A DNA stretch of 64,000 nt, taken from Bradyrhizobium xenonodulans. Lineage in GTDB: Bacteria > Pseudomonadota > Alphaproteobacteria > Rhizobiales > Xanthobacteraceae. Positions 36,782-45,500 of the stretch are shown in pieces (within the stretch, counting starts at the first letter, position 1; every line of letters begins with the position of its first letter). The position numbers were made by a program, and so were the translations under genes. A model generated the notes under the pieces. It ran no database searches and had not been told where the DNA came from. It saw only the letters and a program-made list of their open reading frames with translations. The stretch is from contig NZ_CP089391.1 in the NCBI RefSeq assembly GCF_027594865.1, forward strand, positions 4,060,501 to 4,124,500, written 5' to 3'.

Positions 36782-37708
36782 ATGCCTTTTCTCAGTCACG
36801 GCTCGTATCGAATACGCTATGAGCTCGATGGGCCGGCGAGAGCGCCGGCCTATGTTTTCGTCAATGGACTGACACAATATTCCGAGCTATGGAGCGCCTA
36901 TCGCGAGGCGCTGCTGGCACGAGGCTTTCGCGTGGCAACCTTCGATCTCCTCGGTCAAGGGGTCTCCGACAAACCGACGCTCTTTATCAGTCAGGACGAC
37001 CAGGTTTCCGCGCTGAGGCTTCTGATCGAAGCGCTTGGCGAGGGGCCGGTGTTCCTGAGCGGCATCAGCTTCGGCGGCCTGATCGCGCTCCGTTATGCGA
37101 TCGAGCATGGGCGGCGGCTGTCCGGACTGGTGCCCATGAGCTGCTTCGCCGAGCTGACGCCGCAGCTTTTGCTTCTCGGCAACGCCCTGCGGACCGGCCT
37201 GATCCTGGGAGGAACAGGCTATCTCCAGGATTTGCTGCTGCCTATGAACCTGTCTGATCAGTGGTTGAAGCCATTGTTGGACAGGCTCGACAGCGTCAAG
37301 CGCCAGGGCTGGCTGGTGAACGATGTCTACGCGCTTCAAAATCTGATGGAGTCTTTTCTCGACTTCCAACCGCTCACGCCGCGCCTGTCAGCGATCTCGG
37401 CTCCGACCATGATCCTCAATGGTGAGTTCGATTTTCTGACCCCGCGTCATCTGCACGAGACCCTCCGGGTTGAGATCCCGAACAGCTCGCTGGTGATCAT
37501 TCCCAAGGCATATCACGCCTTCACGCTTGAGAAGGGCGCGCTGACGGCCGATCTTCTGGCGCGCTTTGCCGACGATGTGCTGGCCGGCCGCTGGCAAGGC
37601 AATCAAGCCGTATGGGTCGCGCCCGATGAGCCCGGCGGCCCGCTGACACCATTTCCTGACGGTTACGATCACCTGCGCGCTATCCCGGTCAGGCGGGCGC
37701 TGACATGA
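36782..37708 (+). CDS. Alpha/beta fold hydrolase
   Basis: A 308-aa hydrolase: YVFVNGLTQYSELWSAYREA (oxyanion region), FDLLGQGVSDKP, nucleophile LSGISFGGLIALRYA, an acid in LNGEFDFLTP and His in IPKAYHAFTLEKG. No signal peptide. It has a downstream partner gene with an ATGA overlap and a FixK-like box in its promoter. The substrate is unknown; the neighbourhood suggests a thioester or hydroxyalkanoate compound. Confidence 0.86.
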   Translation: MPFLSHGSYRIRYELDGPARAPAYVFVNGLTQYSELWSAYREALLARGFRVATFDLLGQGVSDKPTLFISQDDQVSALRLLIEALGEGPVFLSGISFGGLIALRYAIEHGRRLSGLVPMSCFAELTPQLLLLGNALRTGLILGGTGYLQDLLLPMNLSDQWLKPLLDRLDSVKRQGWLVNDVYALQNLMESFLDFQPLTPRLSAISAPTMILNGEFDFLTPRHLHETLRVEIPNSSLVIIPKAYHAFTLEKGALTADLLARFADDVLAGRWQGNQAVWVAPDEPGGPLTPFPDGYDHLRAIPVRRALT

Positions 37709-38307
37709 GCGGATTCCTCGGTCCGCTAGACTCAGACGGACGTGTCCCGCCGGGTCAGCAGACGCGGATCGCGGCATTCCTGATCTCGGCATATGGCGCC
37801 CTCGCCCGGCAATTCGCCTTCACGCTGCCTGTTAGGCTCGACGCGGCGTGGCAGACCGAATTGAATGCGCAGTTCTATCGCGAGACCGAGATTGTTTCGC
37901 TGCTGATGCGCGCCACCTCTTGGGCGCCGGATTTTGCCCTGGGGTACATGGTTGCGTCCTGGGAGACCGCCTGGTTGCCCGCCCCGATCGACGGAATTTC
38001 GGATCCGCGCCTCGGCCAAGCGGTTCACCTTGCGACGCTTGCCCATGCCGTGCATGCCGGTATTCGGCCCGCCGCGCTGCTCCCGATCGAGGCCAATGCG
38101 CAGGATCCCTTTGTCATGGCACTGCGGCGTATCGAGTTCGAGAGCAGCCGGCTACTCCAGGCCCAGATTCTGCTCCTCAAGGGCACGGACCTTGCGCCGC
38201 ATCGCGATGCGTTGACTGCTGCCCTCGAGCAACGTCATGCCGCCGTTCGCAAGCTCTGGCGCGAGGTACAAGCGAGCATCGGTATCGACGCAGCCGGATC
38301 GGAATGA
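37705..38307 (+). CDS. Hypothetical protein translationally coupled to the hydrolase
   Basis: A 200-aa, mostly helical protein with no recognised domain (LNAQFYRETEIVSLLMRATS, LGYMVASWETAWLP, VHLATLAHAVHAGIRPAA, EFESSRLLQAQILLLKG). It overlaps the preceding hydrolase by ATGA, so the two products probably work together. Its placement in a FixK-box operon points to microaerobic use. I do not recognise the family. Confidence 0.75.
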   Translation: MSGFLGPLDSDGRVPPGQQTRIAAFLISAYGALARQFAFTLPVRLDAAWQTELNAQFYRETEIVSLLMRATSWAPDFALGYMVASWETAWLPAPIDGISDPRLGQAVHLATLAHAVHAGIRPAALLPIEANAQDPFVMALRRIEFESSRLLQAQILLLKGTDLAPHRDALTAALEQRHAAVRKLWREVQASIGIDAAGSE

Positions 38308-38316
38308 CCGGAAGCC

Positions 38317-38330
38317 TTGACGCAGATCAA
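38317..38330 (+). promoter_or_regulatory. FixK/FNR-like box (TTGACGCAGATCAA)
   Basis: A TTGA-N6-TCAA site 78 bases upstream of the CoA-transferase alpha start. A transcription start about 41 bases downstream of its centre would leave a leader of roughly 44 bases. The site begins 9 bases after the stop of the preceding gene, so it could give the CoA-transferase-MaoC genes their own oxygen-responsive promoter. Confidence 0.6.
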
Positions 38331-38408
38331 AGGAAGAGAGTCGCCCGGCACCAACATCCGCCCACTGCCGCCCTTCTGAGATCGTCGGCCGAACCCGGAG
38401 TTTCAAGC

Positions 38409-39056
38409 ATGAAGGCCGTTTCCGTCGAAGAAGCTGTTGCAAAGATTCCGGCGGGCGCAAGCGTCATGGTGGGCGGCTTCATGGGCGTCGGGACGCCGGA
38501 GCGCCTGCTCGACGAAGTCGTGCGCCAGAACAAGACCGGCCTGACCTTGATCTCGAACGACGCGGCGACGCCCGGCAAGGGCGTCGGCAAATTGTTCGAT
38601 CAGGCATTGGTGTCGAAGCTGACCGCAACGCATATCGGCCTCAATCCGAAAGCGCAGCAGCAGATGCTGGCGAACCAGATTGCGGTCGACCTGATTCCGC
38701 AGGGTACCTTTGTCGAGCGCATCCGCGCCGGCGGTTGCGGTCTCGGCGGCGTGCTGACGCCGACGGGCGTCGGGACGCTCGTCGCTGAAGGCAAGCGTCA
38801 AATCGAAATCGACGGCCGGTCATTTCTTCTGGAAACGGCGCTACGGGCCCAGTTCGCGCTGGTCCATGCTTTCCTCGCAGACTATCTCGGCAACCTTTCC
38901 TACGCGCTCACCTCGCGTAATTTCAATCCAGTCATGGCGATGGCAGCCGACACCGTCATTGTGACAGCCGAGCACATCGTGCCCGTTGGCGTGATTGCGC
39001 CCGACCACGTCGTCACCCCCGCGCCGCTCGTTGACTATCTCATCACCAATGGGTGA
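38409..39056 (+). CDS. 3-oxoacid CoA-transferase subunit alpha
   Basis: A 215-aa CoA-transferase family I alpha subunit: ASVMVGGFMGVGTPERLLDE (CoA-binding Gly-rich region near 20-38), THIGLNPKAQQQM, LIPQGTFVERIRAGGCGLGG and the GVLTPTGVGTLVAEGK stretch. With the beta subunit it moves CoA between succinyl- or acetyl-CoA and acids such as acetoacetate or butyrate. The atoD/scoA choice cannot be settled by eye. A FixK-like box is upstream. Confidence 0.9.
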   Translation: MKAVSVEEAVAKIPAGASVMVGGFMGVGTPERLLDEVVRQNKTGLTLISNDAATPGKGVGKLFDQALVSKLTATHIGLNPKAQQQMLANQIAVDLIPQGTFVERIRAGGCGLGGVLTPTGVGTLVAEGKRQIEIDGRSFLLETALRAQFALVHAFLADYLGNLSYALTSRNFNPVMAMAADTVIVTAEHIVPVGVIAPDHVVTPAPLVDYLITNG

Positions 39057-39060
39057 CATC

Positions 39061-39711
39061 ATGGATCCCCAGATCATCATTGCCCGCCGCGTCGCCAAGG
39101 AGCTGAAGAGCGGCGATCTGGTCAATCTCGGCATCGGCATTCCGACCCTGGTCGCGAACTACGTCCCGTCCGACCTGAAAGTGTTCTTTCAATCGGAGAA
39201 TGGCCTGATTGGCACAGGACCGATCCCTGAGCAGGGCATGGCTCATCCCACGCTCACCGACGCAGGCGGGCGTCCAATTAGCGCGCTGCCAGGCGCCTCG
39301 ACATTCGATAGCGCGATGTCGTTCGGCCTCATCCGCGGCGGTCATGTCGATGTCACGGTGCTTGGCGGGCTTCAGGTCGACGCGCATGGCCATCTCGCCA
39401 ACTGGATGATCCCCGGCAAGATGGTGCCGGGCATGGGCGGCGCCATGGATCTCGTCAGCGGCGCCAAGCGCGTCATCGTCGCCATGCAGCATGCGGCCAA
39501 GGGTAAGTCGAAGATCGTGGCAAAATGCTCGCTGCCGTTGACCTCGGCGCGGCCCGTCCACCTTGTCGTGACCGACATGGCCGTGATCGCCTTCCCTGGT
39601 GGCAGGGCGACCCTCTTGGAAACGGCGCCCGGCATCAGTGTCGGAGAAGTCATGGCTGTCACCGAGGCCGAACTGGCCATTCAAGACACCGTCCCGGAAA
39701 TGAGACTTTGA
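39061..39711 (+). CDS. 3-oxoacid CoA-transferase subunit beta
   Basis: A 216-aa beta subunit with the catalytic Glu in SENGLIGTGP (E46 from this start), preceded by GDLVNLGIGIPTLVANYVP and followed by TFDSAMSFGLIRGGHVDVTV and MVPGMGGAMDLVSGAKRVIV. The ATG at 39061 has GGGTGA upstream; another ATG at 39049 overlaps the alpha stop and is possible. It forms the heteromeric transferase with the alpha subunit. Confidence 0.92.
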   Translation: MDPQIIIARRVAKELKSGDLVNLGIGIPTLVANYVPSDLKVFFQSENGLIGTGPIPEQGMAHPTLTDAGGRPISALPGASTFDSAMSFGLIRGGHVDVTVLGGLQVDAHGHLANWMIPGKMVPGMGGAMDLVSGAKRVIVAMQHAAKGKSKIVAKCSLPLTSARPVHLVVTDMAVIAFPGGRATLLETAPGISVGEVMAVTEAELAIQDTVPEMRL

Positions 39712-39722
39712 GCAGAACAATC

Positions 39723-40181
39723 ATGCGCATGTTCAGCGATCTCAATGAGATCAAATCCTCTATCGGCACCGAGATCGGCGCCAGCGAATGGATCGAGATC
39801 ACCCAGGCACGCATCAATCAGTTCGCCGAAGCGACCTGCGACGAACAATGGATCCATGTCGACCAGGAACGTGCCAGCCAGGAGATGCCCGGCGGCAAAA
39901 CCATCGCCCACGGCCTGTTGTCACTTGCCCTGGCGCCGCTCTTCATCCGCTCTGTCATCGGCCTGAAAGGCCTTCGCAACACGCTGAACTACGGCGCTGA
40001 CCGGATCAGGTACCTCGCCCCGGTGCCGGCGGGCTCAAGACTGCGCGGCCGCGTCACGGTCGCCGAAGCCGAGGACGTGCCGCCGGACGGACTGCGCGTG
40101 AACTATCACCTCGTGATCGAGATCGAGGGCGGTAACAAGCCCGCCTGCGTCGCCGAGCTGATCGCCCTGCACTATCGCTGA
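39723..40181 (+). CDS. MaoC family dehydratase
   Basis: A 152-aa hot-dog-fold enzyme with the hydratase-type motif CDEQWIHVDQERA and the conserved AHGLLSLALAP. Members hydrate enoyl-CoA, including the R-specific hydratases feeding PHB. It follows the CoA-transferase genes by 11 bases and is therefore probably the third gene of that operon. It converges on fabI. The start at 39723 is preferred; a second ATG lies two codons later. Confidence 0.88.
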   Translation: MRMFSDLNEIKSSIGTEIGASEWIEITQARINQFAEATCDEQWIHVDQERASQEMPGGKTIAHGLLSLALAPLFIRSVIGLKGLRNTLNYGADRIRYLAPVPAGSRLRGRVTVAEAEDVPPDGLRVNYHLVIEIEGGNKPACVAELIALHYR

Positions 40182-40213
40182 AAACGACATGCCGGAAACA
40201 GCCTCATGCCTGA

Positions 40214-41002
40214 TCAATCGATAATGTGATACCCGCCATCGATATAAAGCACACCACCGGTGATCAGCTTGGCGCCGTCGAGTGCGAGAAAGGCGGTCGC
40301 GTTGCCGACATCGTCGATGCTGACCAGACTGCGCGACGGTGCCTTGGACTGCGCCTTGTCCATCAGCTCGTCAAATTCCGGAATGCCTGACGCGGCGCGG
40401 GTCGCGAGCGGTCCCGGCGAGATCGCGTGCACACGGATGCCTTTCGGACCCAGTTCGGCAGCAGCATAGCGAACCGAGGCTTCGAGTGCCGCCTTCGCGA
40501 CGCCCATGATGTTGTAGTTCTCCACGACCATCTGGCTGCCATAATAGGTCATCGTGAACATCGTGCCGCCGTTCTTCATCAGTGGCTCGGCGAGATGCGC
40601 CATCCGCAGGAACGACCAGCAAGACACGTCCATCGTCTTCAGAAAGCCGTCGCGGCCGACATCAACGACGCGCCCGTGCAGGGCCTCCTTGGGCGAAAAG
40701 GCGATGGAATGAAGCAGAAAATCCAGCTGCCCCCATTCCGACCTGATGCGTTCGAACACCGCTTCGGTCTGACCTTCGACCATGACGTCCAGCGGCAGGA
40801 ATATCGGTGCCTCCAGGGCTTGGGCGAGCGGCTCGACGTGTTTCTTGGCTCTGTCGTTGAGATAAGTGACGGCGAGCCCGGCACCAAGCCCACGGAATGC
40901 CCTGGCGCACCCCCACGCGATCGATTGGTCATTGGCGATACCAACAACGAGGCCTTTCTTCCCTTTCAAAGCAACCTTGCTGTCCGGAAATACTGGGATC
41001 AT
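40214..41002 (-). CDS. fabI: Enoyl-ACP reductase FabI
   Basis: A 262-aa NADH-dependent enoyl-ACP reductase, SDR fold: VVGIANDQSIAWGCARAF (FabI-type nucleotide site), LLHSIAFSPKEAL, the catalytic Tyr/Lys pair in NYNIMGVAKAAL (Y-x6-K) and GPLATRAASGIP. It closes the DUF3141-pta-ackA-fabI operon; its ATG overlaps the ackA stop as ATGA. As the last gene of an acetate/phosphate operon it is probably a second fabI copy with a specialised role (inference). Confidence 0.92.
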   Translation of the reverse strand: MIPVFPDSKVALKGKKGLVVGIANDQSIAWGCARAFRGLGAGLAVTYLNDRAKKHVEPLAQALEAPIFLPLDVMVEGQTEAVFERIRSEWGQLDFLLHSIAFSPKEALHGRVVDVGRDGFLKTMDVSCWSFLRMAHLAEPLMKNGGTMFTMTYYGSQMVVENYNIMGVAKAALEASVRYAAAELGPKGIRVHAISPGPLATRAASGIPEFDELMDKAQSKAPSRSLVSIDDVGNATAFLALDGAKLITGGVLYIDGGYHIID

Positions 41003-42213
41003 GACACCCTCTCATTTCTTGGTTTAGGAGAATGACCCTTCATCAGCAGCGACAGAGTATGCTGCGCAATCATCAATTCCTCGTCCGTGGGAATAACGTA
41101 GACGGGAATAAGGCTGGACTTTGCCGATATCAGGCGCGAGTGGCGCGCGTTCTCAGCTGTGTCGATTGCTACACCTAGCCAGCCGAGCTGCTCTGCCACA
41201 CGCGCGCGAATGCCGCTCGAATTTTCGCCGATGCCAGCGGTGAAAACGAAGGCATCGAGGCCCTGAAGCGCAGCCGCAAGCATGCCGGCGTTGAGACCGA
41301 TGCGATACGTGAAGTAATCGACTGCGAGCTTTGCTTGGGGATCGGCGCTCGCCTCCAGCTCGCGCATGTCGTTGCTGATGCCGGATAGACCTTTCAAGCC
41401 GCAATCGCGATAGAGGAAATCCTGCAAGTTCTCGGCAGCCATTTCCTTTTCTGACATGAGGTACAGCACGACGCCCGGGTCGAGCTGGCCGGGACGCGTG
41501 CCCATTGGCAGCCCGTCGAGCGCCGTGAAGCCCATCGTGCTCTCGACACTTAGCCCGTCCTTCATGGCGCACATCGATGCACCGCTGCCGAGATGAGCGA
41601 CGATGACCCGACGCTTTGCGATATCCGGTGCGATCTGCGGCATTATTCGGGAAATGTACTCGTAGGATAGCCCGTGAAAGCCGTAGCGCCGTACCCCCTC
41701 GGCGTGGAGCTGGTGCGGGATTGCGTAGTGATCGGCGAGCGGGCCATGCGTGCGGTGAAATGCAGTATCGAAGCAAGCGACCTGTGGCACCGCCGGGAAA
41801 TTAGCTAGGATCGAACGAATCGGAGCCAGATTGTGCGGCTGGTGCAATGGCGCCAACGCAACGAACCGCTCTAGCCGCGACACCACACCATGATCGACCA
41901 GAACCGGCCGCTCATAGTCCGGCCCACCGTGGACCACGCGGTGCCCAACGGCGAGAGGATTGACACGAACCTCGCTCCGCAGCCACTCACCTGCCACGTT
42001 CATGGCTGCCGGAACGTCGGGAATCGCCTCGATCGGATAGGCCCGGTCGGCCATGGGATCGCCGCCAGAGCCGTTCGCGCGCAGACGCGGACGGCTACCG
42101 ATACCCTCCACCTGGCCCTTGATCATCCGAAGAAGCCGGCCTTCGCCCTCGACGACAAAGACCTGAAACTTGACGCTTGATGAGCCGGCGTTGACCACGA
42201 GGATAGTGTCCAT
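40999..42213 (-). CDS. ackA: Acetate/propionate kinase
   Basis: A 404-aa acetokinase: LVVNAGSSSVKFQVF (N-terminal phosphate-binding), VGHRVVHGGPDY, ACFDTAFHRTHG, YGFHGLSYEYISR, AHLGSGASMCAM and FTAGIGENSS are all intact. It interconverts acyl-phosphate and ADP with acid and ATP. The ATG at 42213 is preferred to a TTG three codons upstream. It is coupled to pta (5-base gap) and fabI (4-base overlap), suggesting ATP formation from acetyl-phosphate. Confidence 0.94.
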   Translation of the reverse strand: MDTILVVNAGSSSVKFQVFVVEGEGRLLRMIKGQVEGIGSRPRLRANGSGGDPMADRAYPIEAIPDVPAAMNVAGEWLRSEVRVNPLAVGHRVVHGGPDYERPVLVDHGVVSRLERFVALAPLHQPHNLAPIRSILANFPAVPQVACFDTAFHRTHGPLADHYAIPHQLHAEGVRRYGFHGLSYEYISRIMPQIAPDIAKRRVIVAHLGSGASMCAMKDGLSVESTMGFTALDGLPMGTRPGQLDPGVVLYLMSEKEMAAENLQDFLYRDCGLKGLSGISNDMRELEASADPQAKLAVDYFTYRIGLNAGMLAAALQGLDAFVFTAGIGENSSGIRARVAEQLGWLGVAIDTAENARHSRLISAKSSLIPVYVIPTDEELMIAQHTLSLLMKGHSPKPRNERVS

Positions 42214-42218
42214 AGCCG

Positions 42219-43211
42219 TCAAGCCGCAACCGTTGGCGCCTTTTGGCGGCGTGCGTGAGCGTAGAGCGCAGCCACCGCGCAGGAGGCAATCCGTGCCCGC
42301 GGAGAATCCGCGCGCGAGGTCAGGACGACGGGCACCCGGGCGCCGAGCACGATGCCGGCACCGTCCGCCTTGGCGAAATATGCCAGGTTCTTGGCCAGCA
42401 TGTTGCCCGACTCCAGATCCGGAACCATGAGGATCTGGGCCCTGCCGGCAACTTGGGACGTGATGCCCTTGATCCTCGCAGCCTCGGGGTCAATGGCATT
42501 GTCGAAGGCCAACGGACCGTCGAGCAAGCCGCCGGCAATCTGGCCGCGATCGGCCATCTTGCAGAGCGCCGCGGCCTCGATCGTAGAGGGGATTTTCGAC
42601 GTCACCGTCTCGACTGCTGACAGGATTGCAACCCGCGGAGTCTGGCCGAAGCCGGCTTGGTTGAAGAGATCGATCGCGTTCTGGATGATGTCGCGCTTTG
42701 CATCGAGATCGGGGAAGATGTTGATGGCTGCATCCGTCACAAAGATGGTCTCGGCATAGGCGGGTACGTCCATGACGAAGACATGGCTGATGCGCCGGTC
42801 GGTCCGCAGGCCGCCAACCTTGGCCGTCACCGCTCGCATCAGCTCGTCGGTATGCAGGCTGCCTTTCATCAGCAGCTCGCCCCGCGCGGCATGGATTAGC
42901 TCGACGCCCTTGGCCGCGGCATCATCGCTATGAGCGGCATCAACGATCTCGAAGCCGGATAGGTCGAGATCGAATCTGGCGGCGGCATCTTTGATCTTCC
43001 CCTCCGGTCCAACCAGGATTGGCCGAATGATCCCGGCACTCGCGCTGTCGACGGCGCCGCGCAGCGAGGTTTCGTCACAGGGGTGCACGACCACGGTCGG
43101 CGTCGGCGGCGCGGCCCTCGCCGCCGCTATCAAGCGATCATACTTGCTGCCGGATTGAACGTCCGTTGCCTCAGTCAACATCCTGTCACTCCCGCTTCCG
43201 CCAATGCGCAT
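42219..43211 (-). CDS. Phosphate acetyl/butyryltransferase
   Basis: A roughly 330-aa short-type phosphotransacetylase that makes acyl-phosphate from acyl-CoA. Motifs: VVVHPCDETSLRGAV, IRPILVGPEGKIKDAA, LMKGSLHTDELMRAV, VFVMDVPAYAETIFVTDAAIN and DGAGIVLGARVPVVLTSRAD. The ATG at 43211 overlaps the stop of the DUF3141 gene (TGATG); an in-frame ATG at 43181 is another option. With the adjacent kinase it completes a pta-ackA route. Confidence 0.9.
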   Translation of the reverse strand: MRIGGSGSDRMLTEATDVQSGSKYDRLIAAARAAPPTPTVVVHPCDETSLRGAVDSASAGIIRPILVGPEGKIKDAAARFDLDLSGFEIVDAAHSDDAAAKGVELIHAARGELLMKGSLHTDELMRAVTAKVGGLRTDRRISHVFVMDVPAYAETIFVTDAAINIFPDLDAKRDIIQNAIDLFNQAGFGQTPRVAILSAVETVTSKIPSTIEAAALCKMADRGQIAGGLLDGPLAFDNAIDPEAARIKGITSQVAGRAQILMVPDLESGNMLAKNLAYFAKADGAGIVLGARVPVVLTSRADSPRARIASCAVAALYAHARRQKAPTVAA

Positions 43212-45463
43212 CACGACGCTCTGGCTTTGGGGTCGAAAGGGGCGACGTTTGACGTCAACTCTTTTTCCCCTTCTAGCCCAAACAACTCGGCAACTTGCTT
43301 CAGGCGGTTGGCGCGCTCGCCGGTAAGGTCCTCGCTCGCCGATAGCACCTCGCGCATCGCGACGAAGGCCGCGCGGCGCTGGTTCATGTCGTCAGGCAGC
43401 AGCTTGGGGATTGCCGCGAGCGAGGCACCGCGATCGAGCAGCAGCATGAAGAACTGCTCGCGCACCAGCATCTTGAACTCGGCGAGCGTCACCCGTGGGC
43501 CGGCATGGTCACGCCGGACCCGCCGCAGCGCCTCGATGCTGCGTTCGTCGACCATGCTGCGCGCCGAGCCGACATAGAGCAGCGCCCGAATCGCCGCCTC
43601 GCGCAGGCCGCCCTCCTCGATGTGTGACTTCAGCTCGGCAATTCGTTTTGCAAGCATGGCCTGATGCTCGGCGGACATCTCGCGGCGGCGGGACAGTACC
43701 GAGTTAGGGTCAATGCCTACCGCGGCCTGAAGCAGCGGCGAGCCATAGACGTTCAGGAAGACAGTCTCGCTCAGCGCTTCCTGCGCATCACGCCAGCTAT
43801 CCAGCGCATGGACGATCTGCTTGGACATCTGCTCCTGGAATGCCAGGAACGGATTGTCTTTCGATACCGGCTTGCGCTCATCCTCGACCCGATCGGCAGC
43901 CGCCTTGATCGTGGACATCCAGGGATTTTGGCTGCTGAAGAGCTCATATTGCAGTCGCAGCGGGTGCATGTTGCGCGCCCATTCCGCCAGCTGCGGCGTC
44001 ACCATGCCCTTCACGAAGGGCCGCAAGAACTTCTGATAGGCCGCGAGATTTAGCTCCGAGACGCGCTTGGCAGCAGCAAATCGCCGCTCATCGTCTGGAG
44101 AATTGCCGCCCATCGCTCGGATGTCGTCCAGCGTCCGTGCTTCGCAACGCATCACCCATTGCCCTGCCGCAAGATCGGCGTTGAGTGTCTCGTTACCGCG
44201 GGCCTCGAAAGTGGCCTCATAGAGCCCGGGCGGCAGCACGTCGATCAGGTCAATGTTGCTGGAGAATTCCGCGTGCTCCTTCTTGGCCACCCCCCCGGAC
44301 ACGAAGATGCCGAGATGACCGATGCTGTCATGAACGGTATACACGATGGTTTGACCGTAGGCCCTGATCTCGTCGACACTGGAATAGCAGTCCAGGATCC
44401 AGTCCAGCGCCTGCTGCGGCGGAGTGACGTTGTCACCCTTGGAGCAGAAAACGACGATCGGCGAGCGGATGTTGCGCAGATCGACTTTCTGCCCGTCTGA
44501 CATCTCGATCCGGCCTGCGGCAAGATTGTTGCCGATAAACAGCTCATCGACGATGAACTGGATCTCTTCGGCATTGAGGTTGACGTGCCCGCCCCACCAG
44601 CGCTCGAAGTCGAGGTAACGGTCCGCCTCGGTATCGACCTTGGAATAGACGTTGTACTGCTTGGTCCAGAGCGTATTCGATGGGTTCTGGTTCTCGAAAT
44701 TCTGCACCAGCCAGGCACCGTCAAACTTGCCAGCGCCGAGATCACTCGCGAGCGCGGTGAGCCAGCTTCCGCCCAACAGACCGCCAGAATAGCGCATCGG
44801 ATACTTTCCGTGCACGCCTGCCCAATAGGCAAGCGGCGCGCCGGCGATGATAAGAGGGCCAAATAGCTCAGGTCGCAACGATGCCAGAATCATGACGGCC
44901 CAGCCGGCCTGGCAATTGCCGATCACACAGGGCTTGCCGTCCGCTTCCGGATGGCGGTCGATGACGATCTCGATGAATTTCGCTTCCGCCCGCGCAATGC
45001 GCTCGATGGTCTGGCCGGGCACGGGCTCGGGCAGGAACCCGATGAAGTAGCAGGGATGTCCCGCTCTCATCGCGACGCCAATCTCGCTGTCCGCCTTGAA
45101 GCCGCCGATTCCGGGACCGTGGCCGGCGCGCGGATCGACCACGACAAATGGCCGCCGGCTCATGTCGATTTCGATGTCCTTGGGCGGAACGATGCGCACC
45201 AGCGCATAGTTGACCGGCTCATCAAGCTTCCGGCCATCCGTGATTAATTCAGCGGCATATTGCAGGACGTGCGGCGCGGTTTGCGCGACATGCTCGCGAT
45301 ACTGATCGCCGCGCTGGCGCATGATGTCCAAAAAGAGGACGCTGCGCTGTCCCGCGTCGACCATGTATTCCACGGCCGAAGCGACCAACCCAGACAGCGG
45401 GCCGTCGGGGAGCTTCAGATTTTCAATCGCATGTTCGACCTCGTCGTCGCGCAAGGCATTCAA
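43211..45463 (-). CDS. DUF3141 protein, PhaC-like Cys-hydrolase domain
   Basis: A 750-aa protein (at most). An alpha/beta-hydrolase core carries a PhaC-type nucleophile elbow CVIGNCQAGWAV (Cys nucleophile), an acid in FCSKGDNVTPPQQ and a His in DSIGHLGIF. A long helical C-terminal half follows. The most upstream start is TTG at 45463, close to the FixK-like box at 45487; a promoter using that box would start near 45452, so GTG 45373 or ATG 45364 are better candidates. First gene of the pta-ackA-fabI operon. It may act on polyhydroxyalkanoate-like or acyl-CoA substrates; the function is unproven. Confidence 0.88.
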   Translation of the reverse strand: MNALRDDEVEHAIENLKLPDGPLSGLVASAVEYMVDAGQRSVLFLDIMRQRGDQYREHVAQTAPHVLQYAAELITDGRKLDEPVNYALVRIVPPKDIEIDMSRRPFVVVDPRAGHGPGIGGFKADSEIGVAMRAGHPCYFIGFLPEPVPGQTIERIARAEAKFIEIVIDRHPEADGKPCVIGNCQAGWAVMILASLRPELFGPLIIAGAPLAYWAGVHGKYPMRYSGGLLGGSWLTALASDLGAGKFDGAWLVQNFENQNPSNTLWTKQYNVYSKVDTEADRYLDFERWWGGHVNLNAEEIQFIVDELFIGNNLAAGRIEMSDGQKVDLRNIRSPIVVFCSKGDNVTPPQQALDWILDCYSSVDEIRAYGQTIVYTVHDSIGHLGIFVSGGVAKKEHAEFSSNIDLIDVLPPGLYEATFEARGNETLNADLAAGQWVMRCEARTLDDIRAMGGNSPDDERRFAAAKRVSELNLAAYQKFLRPFVKGMVTPQLAEWARNMHPLRLQYELFSSQNPWMSTIKAAADRVEDERKPVSKDNPFLAFQEQMSKQIVHALDSWRDAQEALSETVFLNVYGSPLLQAAVGIDPNSVLSRRREMSAEHQAMLAKRIAELKSHIEEGGLREAAIRALLYVGSARSMVDERSIEALRRVRRDHAGPRVTLAEFKMLVREQFFMLLLDRGASLAAIPKLLPDDMNQRRAAFVAMREVLSASEDLTGERANRLKQVAELFGLEGEKELTSNVAPFDPKARAS

Positions 45464-45486
45464 GAGGCGCCGCCATCGCCGAGACG

Positions 45487-45500
45487 TTGATTTAAGTCAA
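45487..45500 (-). promoter_or_regulatory. FixK/FNR-like box (TTGATTTAAGTCAA)
   Basis: A TTGAT-N4-GTCAA palindrome, close to the classical anaerobox. It overlaps the stop codon of the AI-2E permease gene (45497-45499) and lies just upstream of the DUF3141-pta-ackA-fabI operon on the same strand. A class II start would lie near 45452, inside the longest possible DUF3141 frame. Confidence 0.7.

Noticed and set aside
42243..42759. Plus-strand frames opposite the phosphotransacetylase gene
   Set aside because: Shadow frames of a clearly conserved gene, with Arg/His-rich unstructured translation.
43240..43262. TTGACGTCAA motif in DUF3141 as a FixK site
   Set aside because: Spacing between half-sites is two bases rather than six, and it lies inside the coding region near its 3' end.
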